DNA from: Bacillota bacterium
Lineage (GTDB): Bacteria; Bacillota; Clostridia; Acetivibrionales; JANLFN01
Reading direction: 5' to 3'
NCBI GenBank assembly: GCA_023397675.1
Contig: JAEWTV010000139.1
Location: 62,001 to 126,000 of the forward strand
Length of the DNA stretch: 64,000 nt
Shown here: positions 8,624-17,844 of the stretch, in pieces
How the letters are laid out: each line of letters begins with the position of its first letter
How positions within the stretch are numbered: position 1 is the first letter of the stretch
Notes under the pieces: model-generated
The model's input: only the letters and a program-made list of their open reading frames with translations
Told to the model about the DNA's origin: nothing
The model's database searches: none
Translations under genes and position numbers: made by a program

Positions 8624-8974
8624 TTACTTTGTTTTATCTGTAACCTTTTTCATCGCCTTGTTAACTGCTTTGTCAATAGATTCCTGATAGATATCAGCGT
8701 AAGTTTTTGAATCTTTGATTAGATCGTCGCAGAAAGCAGCTACATCACTACCAGTCACTTCGAGTACGCCTTTCCCCAAGGCTGCGCCTTCTTCAAAAAG
8801 ATCAATAATCCCCGAGAGCAAACCTGTTCCTTCAGTTAGCTCAACAGGACCGACCTTGAAGAGATATTTTTGAATCTCTTTATAAACAATCTGATAATCT
8901 TGCGGGAGAGCTTTGACACGCGCTATGTGTGCTCGCCACTCTTTTTTGCCTTCAATGATATCTTGAATTTTCAT
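8624..8974 (-). CDS. DUF1048 protein (second of a pair)
   Basis: A 116-residue soluble helical protein with AGGAGG before its ATG. It matches the DUF1048 family (MKIQDIIEGKKEWRAHIARVK at the start, then alternating helices), a small Firmicute family of unknown role commonly encoded beside PadR repressors. It starts 9 bp after its paralogue and is the last gene of a padR-DUF1048-DUF1048 operon. The C-terminus ends in a Lys-rich helix. No catalytic motif is apparent. Confidence 0.75.
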   Translation of the reverse strand: MKIQDIIEGKKEWRAHIARVKALPQDYQIVYKEIQKYLFKVGPVELTEGTGLLSGIIDLFEEGAALGKGVLEVTGSDVAAFCDDLIKDSKTYADIYQESIDKAVNKAMKKVTDKTK

Positions 8975-8983
8975 TTAATCCTC

Positions 8984-9331
8984 CTATTTACCTAATTTTT
9001 TAATGATATTATTGTTAAGTTGCTTGCGCCATTTGTCGCGAAAAGACTTTGCTCCTTCTTCGCCGGCTAGTGCTGAACAGAAGCCTTTGATATCTTCACC
9101 CAAAACCTCTTGGACACTTTGACCGTCTGCAGCCGTTTCTTCAAGAAGGCCAAGCACACCGTCAAGAATTGGCATGAGATTTCGGCCGGAGAAATCCGAA
9201 CACGGCCAAAGATTGGCTTTAATTTTTTCCCATGCCGCTTGATAATCAACCGGCAGCTTTTTGGCTCGCGATTCAAAAATCTTCAATTCTTTAGTCATGT
9301 CACTACCTGTGATTTTTTGCCAAAAGTTCAC
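8984..9331 (-). CDS. DUF1048 protein (first of a pair)
   Basis: A 115-residue DUF1048 protein, paralogous to the next gene; both share the central pattern LPxDYQ-W-KI and a GLLEE-like helix. It begins with GTG whose first base is the last base of the PadR stop codon (TAGTG), so the two are translationally coupled. The function is unknown, but family context points to control by the adjacent PadR repressor. Confidence 0.75.
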   Translation of the reverse strand: MNFWQKITGSDMTKELKIFESRAKKLPVDYQAAWEKIKANLWPCSDFSGRNLMPILDGVLGLLEETAADGQSVQEVLGEDIKGFCSALAGEEGAKSFRDKWRKQLNNNIIKKLGK

Positions 9332-9663
9332 TATTTCATCTCCTTTAACTCATTAATTTTTGATGATACGAATTCCCATTTTCTCCAAAACCTCTGAAGC
9401 TCCTCGCGCCCCGTGTCGTTAAGTGTAAAAAACTTTCGCGGCGGCCCCATATCAGACGGTTTTTTTTCTATGTCCACAAGCTTATTCTTCTCAAGTCGCA
9501 CCAAAATGGTGTAGACAGTTCCTTCCACAACATCTGTGAAGCCGAGATCGTTCAACCGCCTCGTGACTTCGTAACCGTAGATTTCTCCGTGGCCTATAAT
9601 TTCAAGGACACAACCCTCAAGTATGCCTTTTAGCATTTCTGTTAGGTTTTCCAGCACAATCAC
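9331..9663 (-). CDS. PadR-family transcriptional repressor
   Basis: A 110-residue compact PadR regulator: a winged helix with the family signatures HGEIYGYEVTRRL, EGTVYTILVRLEKNKLV and PPRKFFTLNDTGREEL, followed by a short C-terminal helix. PadR proteins usually repress their own operon and respond to phenolics, antibiotics or other small molecules. It heads the operon with two DUF1048 genes, under a consensus promoter at 9698-9726. Confidence 0.88.
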   Translation of the reverse strand: MIVLENLTEMLKGILEGCVLEIIGHGEIYGYEVTRRLNDLGFTDVVEGTVYTILVRLEKNKLVDIEKKPSDMGPPRKFFTLNDTGREELQRFWRKWEFVSSKINELKEMK

Positions 9664-9697
9664 TCCTTTACTATTCTGTATTACTTACTACTGCTAT

Positions 9698-9726
9698 ATA
9701 GTATCACTTAATAGTGTAGCTGTCAA
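9698..9726 (-). promoter_or_regulatory. Sigma-A promoter of the padR-DUF1048 operon
   Basis: Read on the minus strand, TTGACA, 17 bp, TACTAT. The -10 region overlaps the palindrome CTATATAG, a plausible PadR autoregulatory operator. The start codon of padR is 35 bp downstream. Confidence 0.7.
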
Positions 9727-9756
9727 GCACACAAAGGCCCGAAACTTTTGTAGTGT

Positions 9757-9917
9757 ACAATAAGTATGAAGCTTTAACAGAAAGAGTATTAATTGAAGAA
9801 AACAATTGATTATTACAGAAATAATTGGATATAAAATAGTAGATGAATATATAAATTCAAAAAATTATCCCCTTGATAACGATGTGGAAAAACATGTAGA
9901 GTGGTTTAAAAAATGAT
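9757..9917 (+). pseudogene. Possible frameshifted gene remnant
   Basis: Two short frames can be joined by a +1/-1 shift near 9808: the first reads YNKYEALTERVLIEENN, the second IITEIIGYKIVDEYINSK and continues to a stop at 9915-9917. The composition is protein-like, with no start codon. It may be the decayed end of a gene before yciI. The rest of 9664-9958 holds only the padR promoter. Confidence 0.3.
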
Positions 9918-9958
9918 AAATTAATGGAATAAGAATTGAAAGGACGGTTGAAAGAGTT

Positions 9959-10303
9959 ATGAATGAATTCTTGTTGGTATTCCGTATGGATATTACTACT
10001 CCGGAAGATCAACCAACTCCGGAACAAATGGAAATATATATGAAGCAATGGGATGATTGGACAAGTGGTATTTTACAAAAAGGTAGACTCGTAGGAGGGA
10101 ACCATTTGTCAGTTGAAGGTAGAGTTTTAAAGCCAAATAATGAAATTATAAATAGTCCGTACACTGAAAACAAAAAATCAATAGCAGGCTATATTATTAT
10201 TTGTGTTGAGAGTTTTGATGAAGCAGTAGATATTGCTAAAGCATGTCCTATTTTATTCGGGGATGGTACCAGCGTTGAAATAAGGGAAATTGCGAGGAGT
10301 TAA
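9959..10303 (+). CDS. YciI-family protein
   Basis: A 114-residue soluble protein of the YciI/YCII-related (DGPF) alpha-beta dimeric barrel superfamily. It begins MNEFLLVFRMD, has the TPEQMEIYMKQWDDW helix, a GGNHLS strand and ends in VEIREIARS, the usual family ending. The biochemical role of the family is mostly unknown, though a His-Asp pair is often proposed to be catalytic. The DUF1697 gene starts 5 bp after its stop, so the two are probably co-transcribed. Confidence 0.85.
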   Translation: MNEFLLVFRMDITTPEDQPTPEQMEIYMKQWDDWTSGILQKGRLVGGNHLSVEGRVLKPNNEIINSPYTENKKSIAGYIIICVESFDEAVDIAKACPILFGDGTSVEIREIARS

Positions 10304-10308
10304 CCTTT

Positions 10309-10869
10309 ATGAATGTTTATATAGCGTTATTACGAGGTATTAATGTAGGTGGAAAAAACATCATTAAGATGGCTGAGCTAAAAAAAGTTTTTGAATCAAT
10401 TGGACTTTATGAAGTTCAAACGTATATACAAAGCGGTAATGTGTTATTCAAATCAAATGAAGACGAAGAACACCTGCGCAGGAAAATAGAAACTGGAATC
10501 GAAAGCTTTTTTGGATTTTCATGCGTAGTTGTTTTAAGGACTGTTACGGAGCTAAAACAGATTATTATTAATCTCCCGTTTTCAGAGGAGGAAGTTTCAG
10601 ATGCAGAGTCATCTTCACAATCTGAATGCCTTTATGTAGCACTGCTGAACCATGCTCCTTCAACAGAAAAGATTGGGTGTTTGGAAGAATACAGGAGCTT
10701 GAACGATGATTATCGAATAATAGGACGTGAGGTCTTCATTTTATTACGTCATAGTATTCGTGATTCAAAACTTGCAAATAATCTTCATAAACTGGATATG
10801 TCGATGACTATACGTAACTGGAAAACAATAAATAAAGTCTATGATTTGGCAAACGCCACTGGTCTTTGA
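10309..10869 (+). CDS. DUF1697 protein
   Basis: A 186-residue soluble protein with the clear DUF1697 opening MNVYIALLRGINVGGKNI and the following QTYIQSGNVLFKS block; the C-terminus ends with the family's MTIRNWKTINKV. The function of DUF1697 is unknown. It lies 5 bp downstream of the YciI gene. The length matches the family and no residue looks out of place. Confidence 0.88.
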   Translation: MNVYIALLRGINVGGKNIIKMAELKKVFESIGLYEVQTYIQSGNVLFKSNEDEEHLRRKIETGIESFFGFSCVVVLRTVTELKQIIINLPFSEEEVSDAESSSQSECLYVALLNHAPSTEKIGCLEEYRSLNDDYRIIGREVFILLRHSIRDSKLANNLHKLDMSMTIRNWKTINKVYDLANATGL

Positions 10870-10921
10870 TTATATTAATCTTAATGGGTAAGGGGACCAT
10901 TTAAAGTTAAGGAGAATAACT

Positions 10922-11449
10922 ATGCCAAAAGCAAGAAAGATGTTAAGTGACTGGAAAGCACCGTATATTCAGTCGCTTATGAAATTAATTGAAAAGCAGA
11001 GCAAGGTAACGCTTGCGCACTGGTCGGTTGATTATTCCGAGCGGGTCATACTGCCACTGTGGAATAAGTATTACCCAGACGACCAACGTCCTCAAGATGC
11101 ACTGAACGCTGCTTGGGAGTGGTTATCGGGGAAAATAAAATTGCCGCAGGCGAAAACTGCAATTCTTGAGTGCCATACAGCCGCACGCGAAGCAGACGGG
11201 AATCCTATTGCACAAGCTGCTGCAAGATCGATAGGTCAATGTGCGTCGACTATCCATTCAGCACGGCATTGTATTGGGCTTGCCTTTTATGGTGCACTTG
11301 CAATTGCTTATGACAGGCTTGGAACAGATGCGTCGTGGGCTCAAATTGAGCAATGTGCCGCCGAAGAATGTGGATACATGGAAGCCGCTCTCCGTTTTGT
11401 TGCTGTGGAAAATGAGCAAAACCCGGCTAAAATCGATTGGAAATGCTAA
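10922..11449 (+). CDS. Imm-5-like putative immunity protein
   Basis: A 175-residue helical protein with an AAGGAG ribosome site. It matches the Imm-5-like 'putative immunity protein' family: W-VDYSERVILPLW, the YPDDQRPQDALNAAWEWLSG block, then Ala-rich helices with CHTAAREAD and STIHSARHCIG. Members are predicted to neutralise polymorphic toxins, although many occur without a toxin. No toxin gene is visible here, so it may be a defensive orphan or have another role. It is a separate unit from DUF1697, 52 bp away. Confidence 0.75.
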   Translation: MPKARKMLSDWKAPYIQSLMKLIEKQSKVTLAHWSVDYSERVILPLWNKYYPDDQRPQDALNAAWEWLSGKIKLPQAKTAILECHTAAREADGNPIAQAAARSIGQCASTIHSARHCIGLAFYGALAIAYDRLGTDASWAQIEQCAAEECGYMEAALRFVAVENEQNPAKIDWKC

Positions 11450-11594
11450 CTCACCTTTTTCTCTTTATAACTTTCTTGGATTAGTGCTTTTTACGGTAGT
11501 AGAAAACTATGTATGCGGGCTATGTTTTTCAAAAAAATGAAAAGTATAGTCTTATTTATTCTCTCTTGATAATGAACAAAAATATTGTATTATG

Positions 11595-11642
11595 TTGACA
11601 AAAAAATACGCATATTATAGTATAAAATAAGATAAGTCTTAT
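11595..11642 (+). promoter_or_regulatory. Promoter and candidate PadR operator of the first padR-SLH operon
   Basis: TTGACA at 11595-11600, a 17-bp spacer and TAGTAT at 11618-11623. Just downstream lies a perfect inverted repeat, ATAAGA-taag-TCTTAT (11627-11642), placed where a repressor would block initiation. The flanking 120 bp are repeated before the second padR gene. Confidence 0.65.
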
Positions 11643-11666
11643 ATTAAGAAGTTAGAAGGTAAAATA

Positions 11667-12257
11667 ATGTCACTTGAAACTGGAATTCTTGGTTTTTTGT
11701 CAATGAAGCCCCTTTCCGGATATGATCTGAAGAGGTTGTTCAATATGTCGGCAGCCTATTTCTGGCCTGCGGATCAGGCACAGATTTACAGAACACTCAA
11801 AAAACTCACAGCTGACGGACTTACCGAGTTGAAAGGGCGCAGCCGAGGTCTGACTGTGGATAGAAAGGTTTACAAAATAACCGATATGGGACGGGAAAGG
11901 TTTCTGTCGTTTGTATCAAACCCATCCGAGTCAGACTTTATTTCACGACTGCCAAATATCATGCAACTGTTTTTCTCTGGAGGATTAAGTACAGAGGAGC
12001 AGCTTGAGCTTCTGAACAGGCAGCTTCAGATTAATAATGAATTGATACAAAAGCTAAAGGACAATTACGAGGAAAACGGGGATTTGTTTGCCGAAATCGT
12101 CGGACTTTCCGAAGGCGATAGGCGGCTTGATTCTGCGACCTATGCCTGTAGGTGGGGTGTTTTACGCAGTGAGGCCTATATTAAGCTGCTTGAGGAGATT
12201 AAAGAAGATATATTGCGGGAAAGCAATTTAAGAAAAAAATTAGGGGGAGAGTTATGA
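11667..12257 (+). CDS. PadR-family regulator (full length, first unit)
   Basis: A 196-residue PadR regulator with an N-terminal winged helix (LSGYDLKRLFNMSAAYFWPA, then QIYRTLKKLTADGL and KVYKITDMGRERF) and a C-terminal Vir_act_alpha_C-type dimerisation domain from about residue 90 to 196. Its stop overlaps the SLH gene start in ATGA, so the two are translationally coupled. It probably represses its own operon and thus the 1766-residue surface protein. A shortened copy precedes the next SLH gene. Confidence 0.88.
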   Translation: MSLETGILGFLSMKPLSGYDLKRLFNMSAAYFWPADQAQIYRTLKKLTADGLTELKGRSRGLTVDRKVYKITDMGRERFLSFVSNPSESDFISRLPNIMQLFFSGGLSTEEQLELLNRQLQINNELIQKLKDNYEENGDLFAEIVGLSEGDRRLDSATYACRWGVLRSEAYIKLLEEIKEDILRESNLRKKLGGEL

Positions 12258-15200
12258 AAAAGAGGATTAGCAAAAAAATTATATCTTTGGGCTTTGTAAT
12301 TTTATTGGCATTAAGTATGCTTCCTGTAATGATGACAACTGCTTATGCGACGATTAACGGGACAGTTACCTTTAACGCGACAGATTCAACAAATGTTGGA
12401 CAAGTATTACATGACGGGAGTACCGGCAGTTCTGATATTGCTGGGATTCAAATGGATGTTTTTATTCCCAGCAGCCCGGAAAATGCAGTAGCGGGAACAG
12501 GTTACGGCAGTTGGGTTTATTTTGATACGAGTAGTATTGGAGGTGCTAATCCGGCAGTAGCTCCCATAGATGCTGATTCGGGTAAGGAGGTTGTTGGTGC
12601 AGAACCGCCAAGATATTTTGCAATAAAAAGCAATGATGGGAGCAATTTCAGTTTTCAATCCATTTATTTAGTTGATAATACAGGAAGTCAACCTGAAGTA
12701 ACGTTTGATGGTTACCGCGATGGCAATTATATTGGTACAGTTACGCTTAATATAAATCGTGATACATATTATGAAACCTTTCAACTTGGCAATGGTGACA
12801 ATAACTTAACACAAAGTATATTTCAAAATGTGGATATGGTTTTGGTTTCAAATCCGGATACAACTACTTGGACGGGAGGAATTGGTACTGCGCCACCTCA
12901 TGGGAATATGGTTTATATAAATAACATTAAAATCGGTGACCCTGTACTGCCACCAACTGTAACAGCAGTAAGCCCAAGTAACGGCGCAATAGCAGGGGGC
13001 ACCAGCGTGACCATAACCGGCACAAACTTTATAGGTGTGACAGGAGTCAAATTTGGCAGCAATAATGCCACAAATATTACTGTGAATTCAACCACCTCCA
13101 TAACTGCTGATGCTCCTGCGGGCTCCGGAAATGTTGATATTATTGTTACCGCGGACGGAGGTTCAGGCACGGGAACCGGCATGTATACATATGGGCTTGC
13201 GCAGGCGTCAATAACATATAACGACATCACAAAAGTTTATGGAGATGCCGATTTTATTTATACAGCCAGTGGAGGGAGTGGTACTGGAGCATTAAGCTAT
13301 ACATCAAGTGACCCAACGGTTGCAACAATCAATTCGACGACAGGCAGTGTAAGTATATTGAAAGCAGGAACAACTACATTAACAGCGACAAAAGCCGCAT
13401 CAGGGGAATACGGCGTGGCGAACAAAAGCTGTACACTTATTGTAACTAAAGCGGCGCAGGGGACAATTACATATAGTGATATCACCAAGACTTTTGGTGA
13501 CGCACCATTCACTTATACAGCAAGCGGCGGAAGCGGCACAGGAGCTTTTAGTTATACATCCAGTGATACGAGTGTTGCTACAATCAATTCAACAACAGGA
13601 AGTGTAACAATACTGAAAGCGGGTACTGCGACATTGACTGCGACAAAAGCCGCAGATACAAATTATAATGCCGCAAGTAATACCTGCACGCTTACGGTCA
13701 ACAAAGGAAATCAGGCAGCTATCACATATAATGATGTTACAAAAGCATGTGGAGATGCAAACTTTATTTATACTGCTTCTGGCGGAAGCGGAACCGGAGC
13801 CTTCAGCTATAGTTCAAGTGACCCTACGGTTGCAACCATAGATGCTAGCACTGGTAATGTAAATATATTAGAAGTGGGAACAACAACGCTGACAGCGACA
13901 AAAGCTGCTGATACTAACTATAACGCGGCAAGTGATACCTGTACTCTTACAGTCAACAAAGGAAATCAGTCAGCTATTACATACAATGATGTTACAAAAG
14001 TATATGGCGATGCGGACTTTGTGTACGCAGCAAGCGGTGGAAGTGGGACGGGTACCTTTAGTTATACCTCCAGCGACCCAACGGTTGCGACAATCAATTC
14101 GACAACAGGCAGTGTGAGCATCTTGAAAGTTGGCGCAACGACTCTCACTGCAACCAAAGCTGGTGATACAAATTATAACTCTGCAAGCAAAGGTTGTACG
14201 CTTACAGTCAACAAAGGAAATCAAGCGGCTATTACATACAATGACGTTACAAAAGCGTATGGCGATGCTGACTTCGTGTACACAGCAAGTGGCGGAAGCG
14301 GAACAGGAACATTTAGCTATACCTCAAGTGACCCGACAGTCGCAACAATTAATTTGACAACAGGCAGTGTAAGTATATTGAAAGCAGGAACTACTACATT
14401 AATAGCAACCAAAGCAGGAGATGCAAATTATAATTCTGCAAATAAAGGTTGTACACTCACAGTTAACAAAGGAAATCAGTCAGCTATTACATATAATGAT
14501 GTTTCAAAAGTGTATGGTGACGCACCATTCACTTATACGGCAAGCGGTGGAAGCGGAATCGGAGTCTTCAGTTATACCTCAAGCGATCCGACGGTTGCAA
14601 CGATTAATTCGACGACAGGCAGTGTTAGCATCTTGAAAGCAGGAACAACAACACTGACAGCGACGAAAGCCGGAGATACAAATTATAACTCTGCAAGTAA
14701 AGGTTGTACGCTCACAGTTAACAAAGAAAATCAGTCAGCTATCACATATAATAATGTTACAAAAGTGTATGGAGATACAGACTTTGTTTACACGGCAAGC
14801 AACGGAAGTGGAACCGGAGCTTTCAGCTATACATCAAGTGACCCGACAGTTGCAACGATTAATTCGACAACAGGCAGTGTAAGTATATTGAAAGCAGGAA
14901 CAGTAACGTTAACAGCAACCAAAGCCGGAGATTCAAATTATAACTCTGCAAGCAAGGACTGTATACTTACAGTCAACAAGGGAAATCAGTCGTCCATCAC
15001 CTATAATGACGTTACAAAAACGTATGGAGATGCAGACTTTGTTTATACTGCAACCGGAGGAAGTGGTACTGGAGCTTTCAGTTACAGCTCAAGTGATCCA
15101 ACAGTTGCGACAATTAATTCAACGACAGGAAGTGTGAGTATCTTAAAAACAGGAACGACAACACTTACTGCAACCAAAGCAGGTGATACAAACTATAATT

Positions 15201-17554
15201 CGGCAAATGATACATGTACGCTTACGGTCAACAAGGGAAACCAGGCAGCTGTTACATATAATGACGTTACAAAAGCATATGGCGATGTAGACTTTGTATA
15301 CACAGCAGGCGGTGGAAGCGGAACAGGGGCTTTCAGTTATACTTCCAGCGATCCAACGGTTGCAACGATTAATTCGACGACAGGCAGTGTAAGTATATTA
15401 AAAGCAGGAACAACAACACTGACAGCAACCAAAGCCGGAGATACAAATTATAATGCTGAAGGTGCAACATGTACCCTTACAGTAAACAAAGCTGTGCAGA
15501 GTATATCGATTACGACTATACCGGTAAAAACAACGTATTTTTATGGTGAATCATTGGATGTTTCTGGTGGAGAAGTTACAATCACATTTACGGATTCATC
15601 GACCTCAACAGCTGCTTTGACTTCTGGAATGTGTTCAGCTGCAGCAACTCCGGAAATAGGAACCAGAACGGTAACTGTAACATATCTTGGGCATACTTCT
15701 ACATTTGATGTGACTTATTCAAAGGCTGCTCAAATTACCCCGACAGCACCCGTATTAAGTGTAACCGGAAGCGGTATAACAGTTACAGCACCTGTAGGAG
15801 CGGCATATGAATACAGCAAGGACGGAGGCATAAGCTGGCAGCCATCTGTAAATTTCACAGGGCTTACACATGCAACATCCTATACAATAACAGTACGGCT
15901 TAAGGAAACGGCTACAAAGAATGCCTCAAATGCTTCGGCAGGAAGCACTGCAACATTTATGGACATTACAGCACCATCCCTTACAGCAGGAACAGTTTCC
16001 CGGGCAAGTGATACTACAGCAACAGTAAAGTTTACCTCCAATGAGGCTGGAGAATATTACTATTCAATAGTTGCGGACGGAGACCCTGCACCTTCAATTG
16101 ATACTTCGGGTGCCGGCATTAACTGTACGACAGCGGAGACAACCATTACAAACCCGACTGGACTAGCTGCTGGAGCAAAGGATATATATATAAAAGTAAA
16201 GGATTCAGCAGGAAATGTCAGCAATGCACTGAAGATAGATATAGCCGCATATGTAGTACCGAGTAGTGGTTCAAGTGGAGGAGGTACTATACCCTCAGGT
16301 ACAGGTGTTGAGATACTTGTAAACGGCAAAACAGAAACGGCTGCAACAGCAACTACCACACAGAAAGATGATAAGACGGTTACAACAGTCACCGTAGATG
16401 ATAAAAAGGTAGAGGAAAAGCTTCAGGCTGAAGGTAATAATGCGACAGTGACCATACCTGTGAATAATAATTCAGATGTGGTAGTAGGTCAATTAAACGG
16501 ACAGACAGTAAAGAATATGGAAACCAAAGAAGCAGTCCTTGAAATAAAAACTGAAAATGTGACTTATACACTGCCGGCATCACAAATTAACATTGATAAT
16601 GTTTCAGATCAGATTGGACAGCAGGTTGAACTTAAAGATATCAAGGTGAATGTTACTATTTCTGCACCACCAGCAGACACTGCAAAGGTGGTTGAGGACA
16701 CGGCAAATAAGAACAATTATCAGGTAGTTGTAAAGCCGGTAGAGTTTAATATCACATGCTCAAGCGGGAATAAAACAGTAGAAGTATCCAAATTCAACGG
16801 TTATGTTGACAGAATGGTTGCAATACCTGATGGTATTGATCCAAGCAAGATAACCACAGGAATAGTTTTGAATTCCGATGGAACCTTCTCGCATGTACCT
16901 ACAGTAATAACTAAAATTAATGGCAAGTACTATGCAAAAATCAACAGTTTGACTAACAGTACCTATTCTGTTATCTGGAGTCCTAAAACCTTTAAGGATG
17001 TTGAAAATCATTGGGCTAAGGATGCAGTCAATGATATGGCTTCAAGGCTTGTTATAAGCGGTGTTGGGAATGATAGCTTTGCACCTGACAAGGATATTAC
17101 CAGAGCTGAGTTTTCTGCGATTATAGTCAGAGCATTGGGATTGATGCATCCGGGAACAGGAAAGGCTTCCTTCAGTGATGTATCGAAAAATGACTGGTAT
17201 TACGATGCAGTATCAATAGCTTATGAGTATGGTATTATATCTGGTTATGGAAACGGTAAATTCGGACCAAATGATAAAATTAGCCATGAACAGGCTATGG
17301 CAATGATTGCAAGAGCTATGAAGATAACAAAACTTAAGGCGGATTTCAAAAGTGGCGAAGAGGAACAATTGATCGCATCTTATGGTGATTTTAAAAAGGC
17401 TTCCTCATGGGCTAAGAATTCAATAGCTTTGTGCGTCAAGACGGGTGTTGTTCCAGATGGGAGCGGAAAACTTGCTGCTCCAAAGGATAATATAACCAGG
17501 GCAGAGGTAGCGGTTATTGTACAGAGACTTTTGAAGAAATCCAGATTAATATAA
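12254..17554 (+). CDS. Giant SLH-anchored surface protein with nine Ig-like repeats
   Basis: A 1766-residue secreted protein. Signal peptide 1-32 (ends AYA); unique beta-rich domain to about 232; IPT/TIG domain about 233-315; nine tandem 85-aa Ig/MBG-like repeats 320-1084 (ITYNDVTK-YGD ... TLTVNKGNQ); Ig-like domains to about 1335; a conserved module about 1347-1579; three SLH repeats 1580-1766 with ITRAEF and ITRAEV motifs. SLH repeats bind secondary cell-wall polymer, so the protein should stand off the cell surface. No enzyme motif is seen. The start overlaps the PadR stop and follows AGGGGGAG. Its last 1263 bp match those of the next SLH gene in length and nearly in sequence. Confidence 0.9.
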   Translation: MKKRISKKIISLGFVILLALSMLPVMMTTAYATINGTVTFNATDSTNVGQVLHDGSTGSSDIAGIQMDVFIPSSPENAVAGTGYGSWVYFDTSSIGGANPAVAPIDADSGKEVVGAEPPRYFAIKSNDGSNFSFQSIYLVDNTGSQPEVTFDGYRDGNYIGTVTLNINRDTYYETFQLGNGDNNLTQSIFQNVDMVLVSNPDTTTWTGGIGTAPPHGNMVYINNIKIGDPVLPPTVTAVSPSNGAIAGGTSVTITGTNFIGVTGVKFGSNNATNITVNSTTSITADAPAGSGNVDIIVTADGGSGTGTGMYTYGLAQASITYNDITKVYGDADFIYTASGGSGTGALSYTSSDPTVATINSTTGSVSILKAGTTTLTATKAASGEYGVANKSCTLIVTKAAQGTITYSDITKTFGDAPFTYTASGGSGTGAFSYTSSDTSVATINSTTGSVTILKAGTATLTATKAADTNYNAASNTCTLTVNKGNQAAITYNDVTKACGDANFIYTASGGSGTGAFSYSSSDPTVATIDASTGNVNILEVGTTTLTATKAADTNYNAASDTCTLTVNKGNQSAITYNDVTKVYGDADFVYAASGGSGTGTFSYTSSDPTVATINSTTGSVSILKVGATTLTATKAGDTNYNSASKGCTLTVNKGNQAAITYNDVTKAYGDADFVYTASGGSGTGTFSYTSSDPTVATINLTTGSVSILKAGTTTLIATKAGDANYNSANKGCTLTVNKGNQSAITYNDVSKVYGDAPFTYTASGGSGIGVFSYTSSDPTVATINSTTGSVSILKAGTTTLTATKAGDTNYNSASKGCTLTVNKENQSAITYNNVTKVYGDTDFVYTASNGSGTGAFSYTSSDPTVATINSTTGSVSILKAGTVTLTATKAGDSNYNSASKDCILTVNKGNQSSITYNDVTKTYGDADFVYTATGGSGTGAFSYSSSDPTVATINSTTGSVSILKTGTTTLTATKAGDTNYNSANDTCTLTVNKGNQAAVTYNDVTKAYGDVDFVYTAGGGSGTGAFSYTSSDPTVATINSTTGSVSILKAGTTTLTATKAGDTNYNAEGATCTLTVNKAVQSISITTIPVKTTYFYGESLDVSGGEVTITFTDSSTSTAALTSGMCSAAATPEIGTRTVTVTYLGHTSTFDVTYSKAAQITPTAPVLSVTGSGITVTAPVGAAYEYSKDGGISWQPSVNFTGLTHATSYTITVRLKETATKNASNASAGSTATFMDITAPSLTAGTVSRASDTTATVKFTSNEAGEYYYSIVADGDPAPSIDTSGAGINCTTAETTITNPTGLAAGAKDIYIKVKDSAGNVSNALKIDIAAYVVPSSGSSGGGTIPSGTGVEILVNGKTETAATATTTQKDDKTVTTVTVDDKKVEEKLQAEGNNATVTIPVNNNSDVVVGQLNGQTVKNMETKEAVLEIKTENVTYTLPASQINIDNVSDQIGQQVELKDIKVNVTISAPPADTAKVVEDTANKNNYQVVVKPVEFNITCSSGNKTVEVSKFNGYVDRMVAIPDGIDPSKITTGIVLNSDGTFSHVPTVITKINGKYYAKINSLTNSTYSVIWSPKTFKDVENHWAKDAVNDMASRLVISGVGNDSFAPDKDITRAEFSAIIVRALGLMHPGTGKASFSDVSKNDWYYDAVSIAYEYGIISGYGNGKFGPNDKISHEQAMAMIARAMKITKLKADFKSGEEEQLIASYGDFKKASSWAKNSIALCVKTGVVPDGSGKLAAPKDNITRAEVAVIVQRLLKKSRLI
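13211..15505 (+). repeat. Nine tandem 255-bp coding repeats
   Basis: Nine in-frame units of 85 codons each inside the first SLH gene. Blocks such as ACAGGCAGTGT and AGTATATTGAAAGCAGGAAC recur almost unchanged between units. Such arrays expand and contract by recombination. Confidence 0.85.
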
Positions 17555-17586
17555 GTTCTGAAAATTGAAACGCACCCAAAATAGGA

Positions 17587-17623
17587 CAGCATACCACCAC
17601 TCATAAATAGTGATGGTATGCTG
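17587..17623 (+). terminator. Terminator hairpin after the first SLH gene
   Basis: Fifteen-bp stem CAGCATACCACCACT/AGTGATGGTATGCTG with one G-T pair. The T-run is poor here. The same hairpin follows the second SLH gene at 25938. Confidence 0.6.
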
Positions 17624-17657
17624 ACTTTGCTACAATTTAATACATAAAAATTCAAAG

Positions 17658-17690
17658 GCATCAGGACACAAAATCTTGATGCTTTTTTTT
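17658..17690 (+). terminator. Second terminator of the first SLH operon
   Basis: GGCATCAGGA/CTTGATGC imperfect stem followed by eight T. It backs up the weak hairpin at 17587. Confidence 0.65.
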
Positions 17691-17772
17691 GTATACGCAT
17701 GTTTTTCAAAACAATGAAAAGAATAGTCTTTATTTATTTTTCCCTGATTATAAATAGAAATATTGTATTATG

Positions 17773-17801
17773 TTGACAGAAAACCATGCTTATTATAGGA
17801 T
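17773..17801 (+). promoter_or_regulatory. Promoter of the second padR-SLH operon (duplicate)
   Basis: TTGACA, 17 bp, TAGGAT, homologous to the promoter at 11595. The palindrome after the -10 in the first copy is degraded here to TAGGATAAGTCTA, so repressor binding may be lost or changed. Confidence 0.6.
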
Positions 17802-17844
17802 AAAGTAGGATAAGTCTAATATTAGGAAATTAGGAGGGTAAAAA

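Noticed and set aside
8510..8710. 66-codon plus-strand frame after the acetate transporter
   Set aside because: It runs antisense into the DUF1048 gene and has no ribosome site or homologous features.
13211..15505. Possible CRISPR or satellite array because of regular repeats
   Set aside because: The 255-bp units have no spacers and stay in frame as Ig-like protein repeats.
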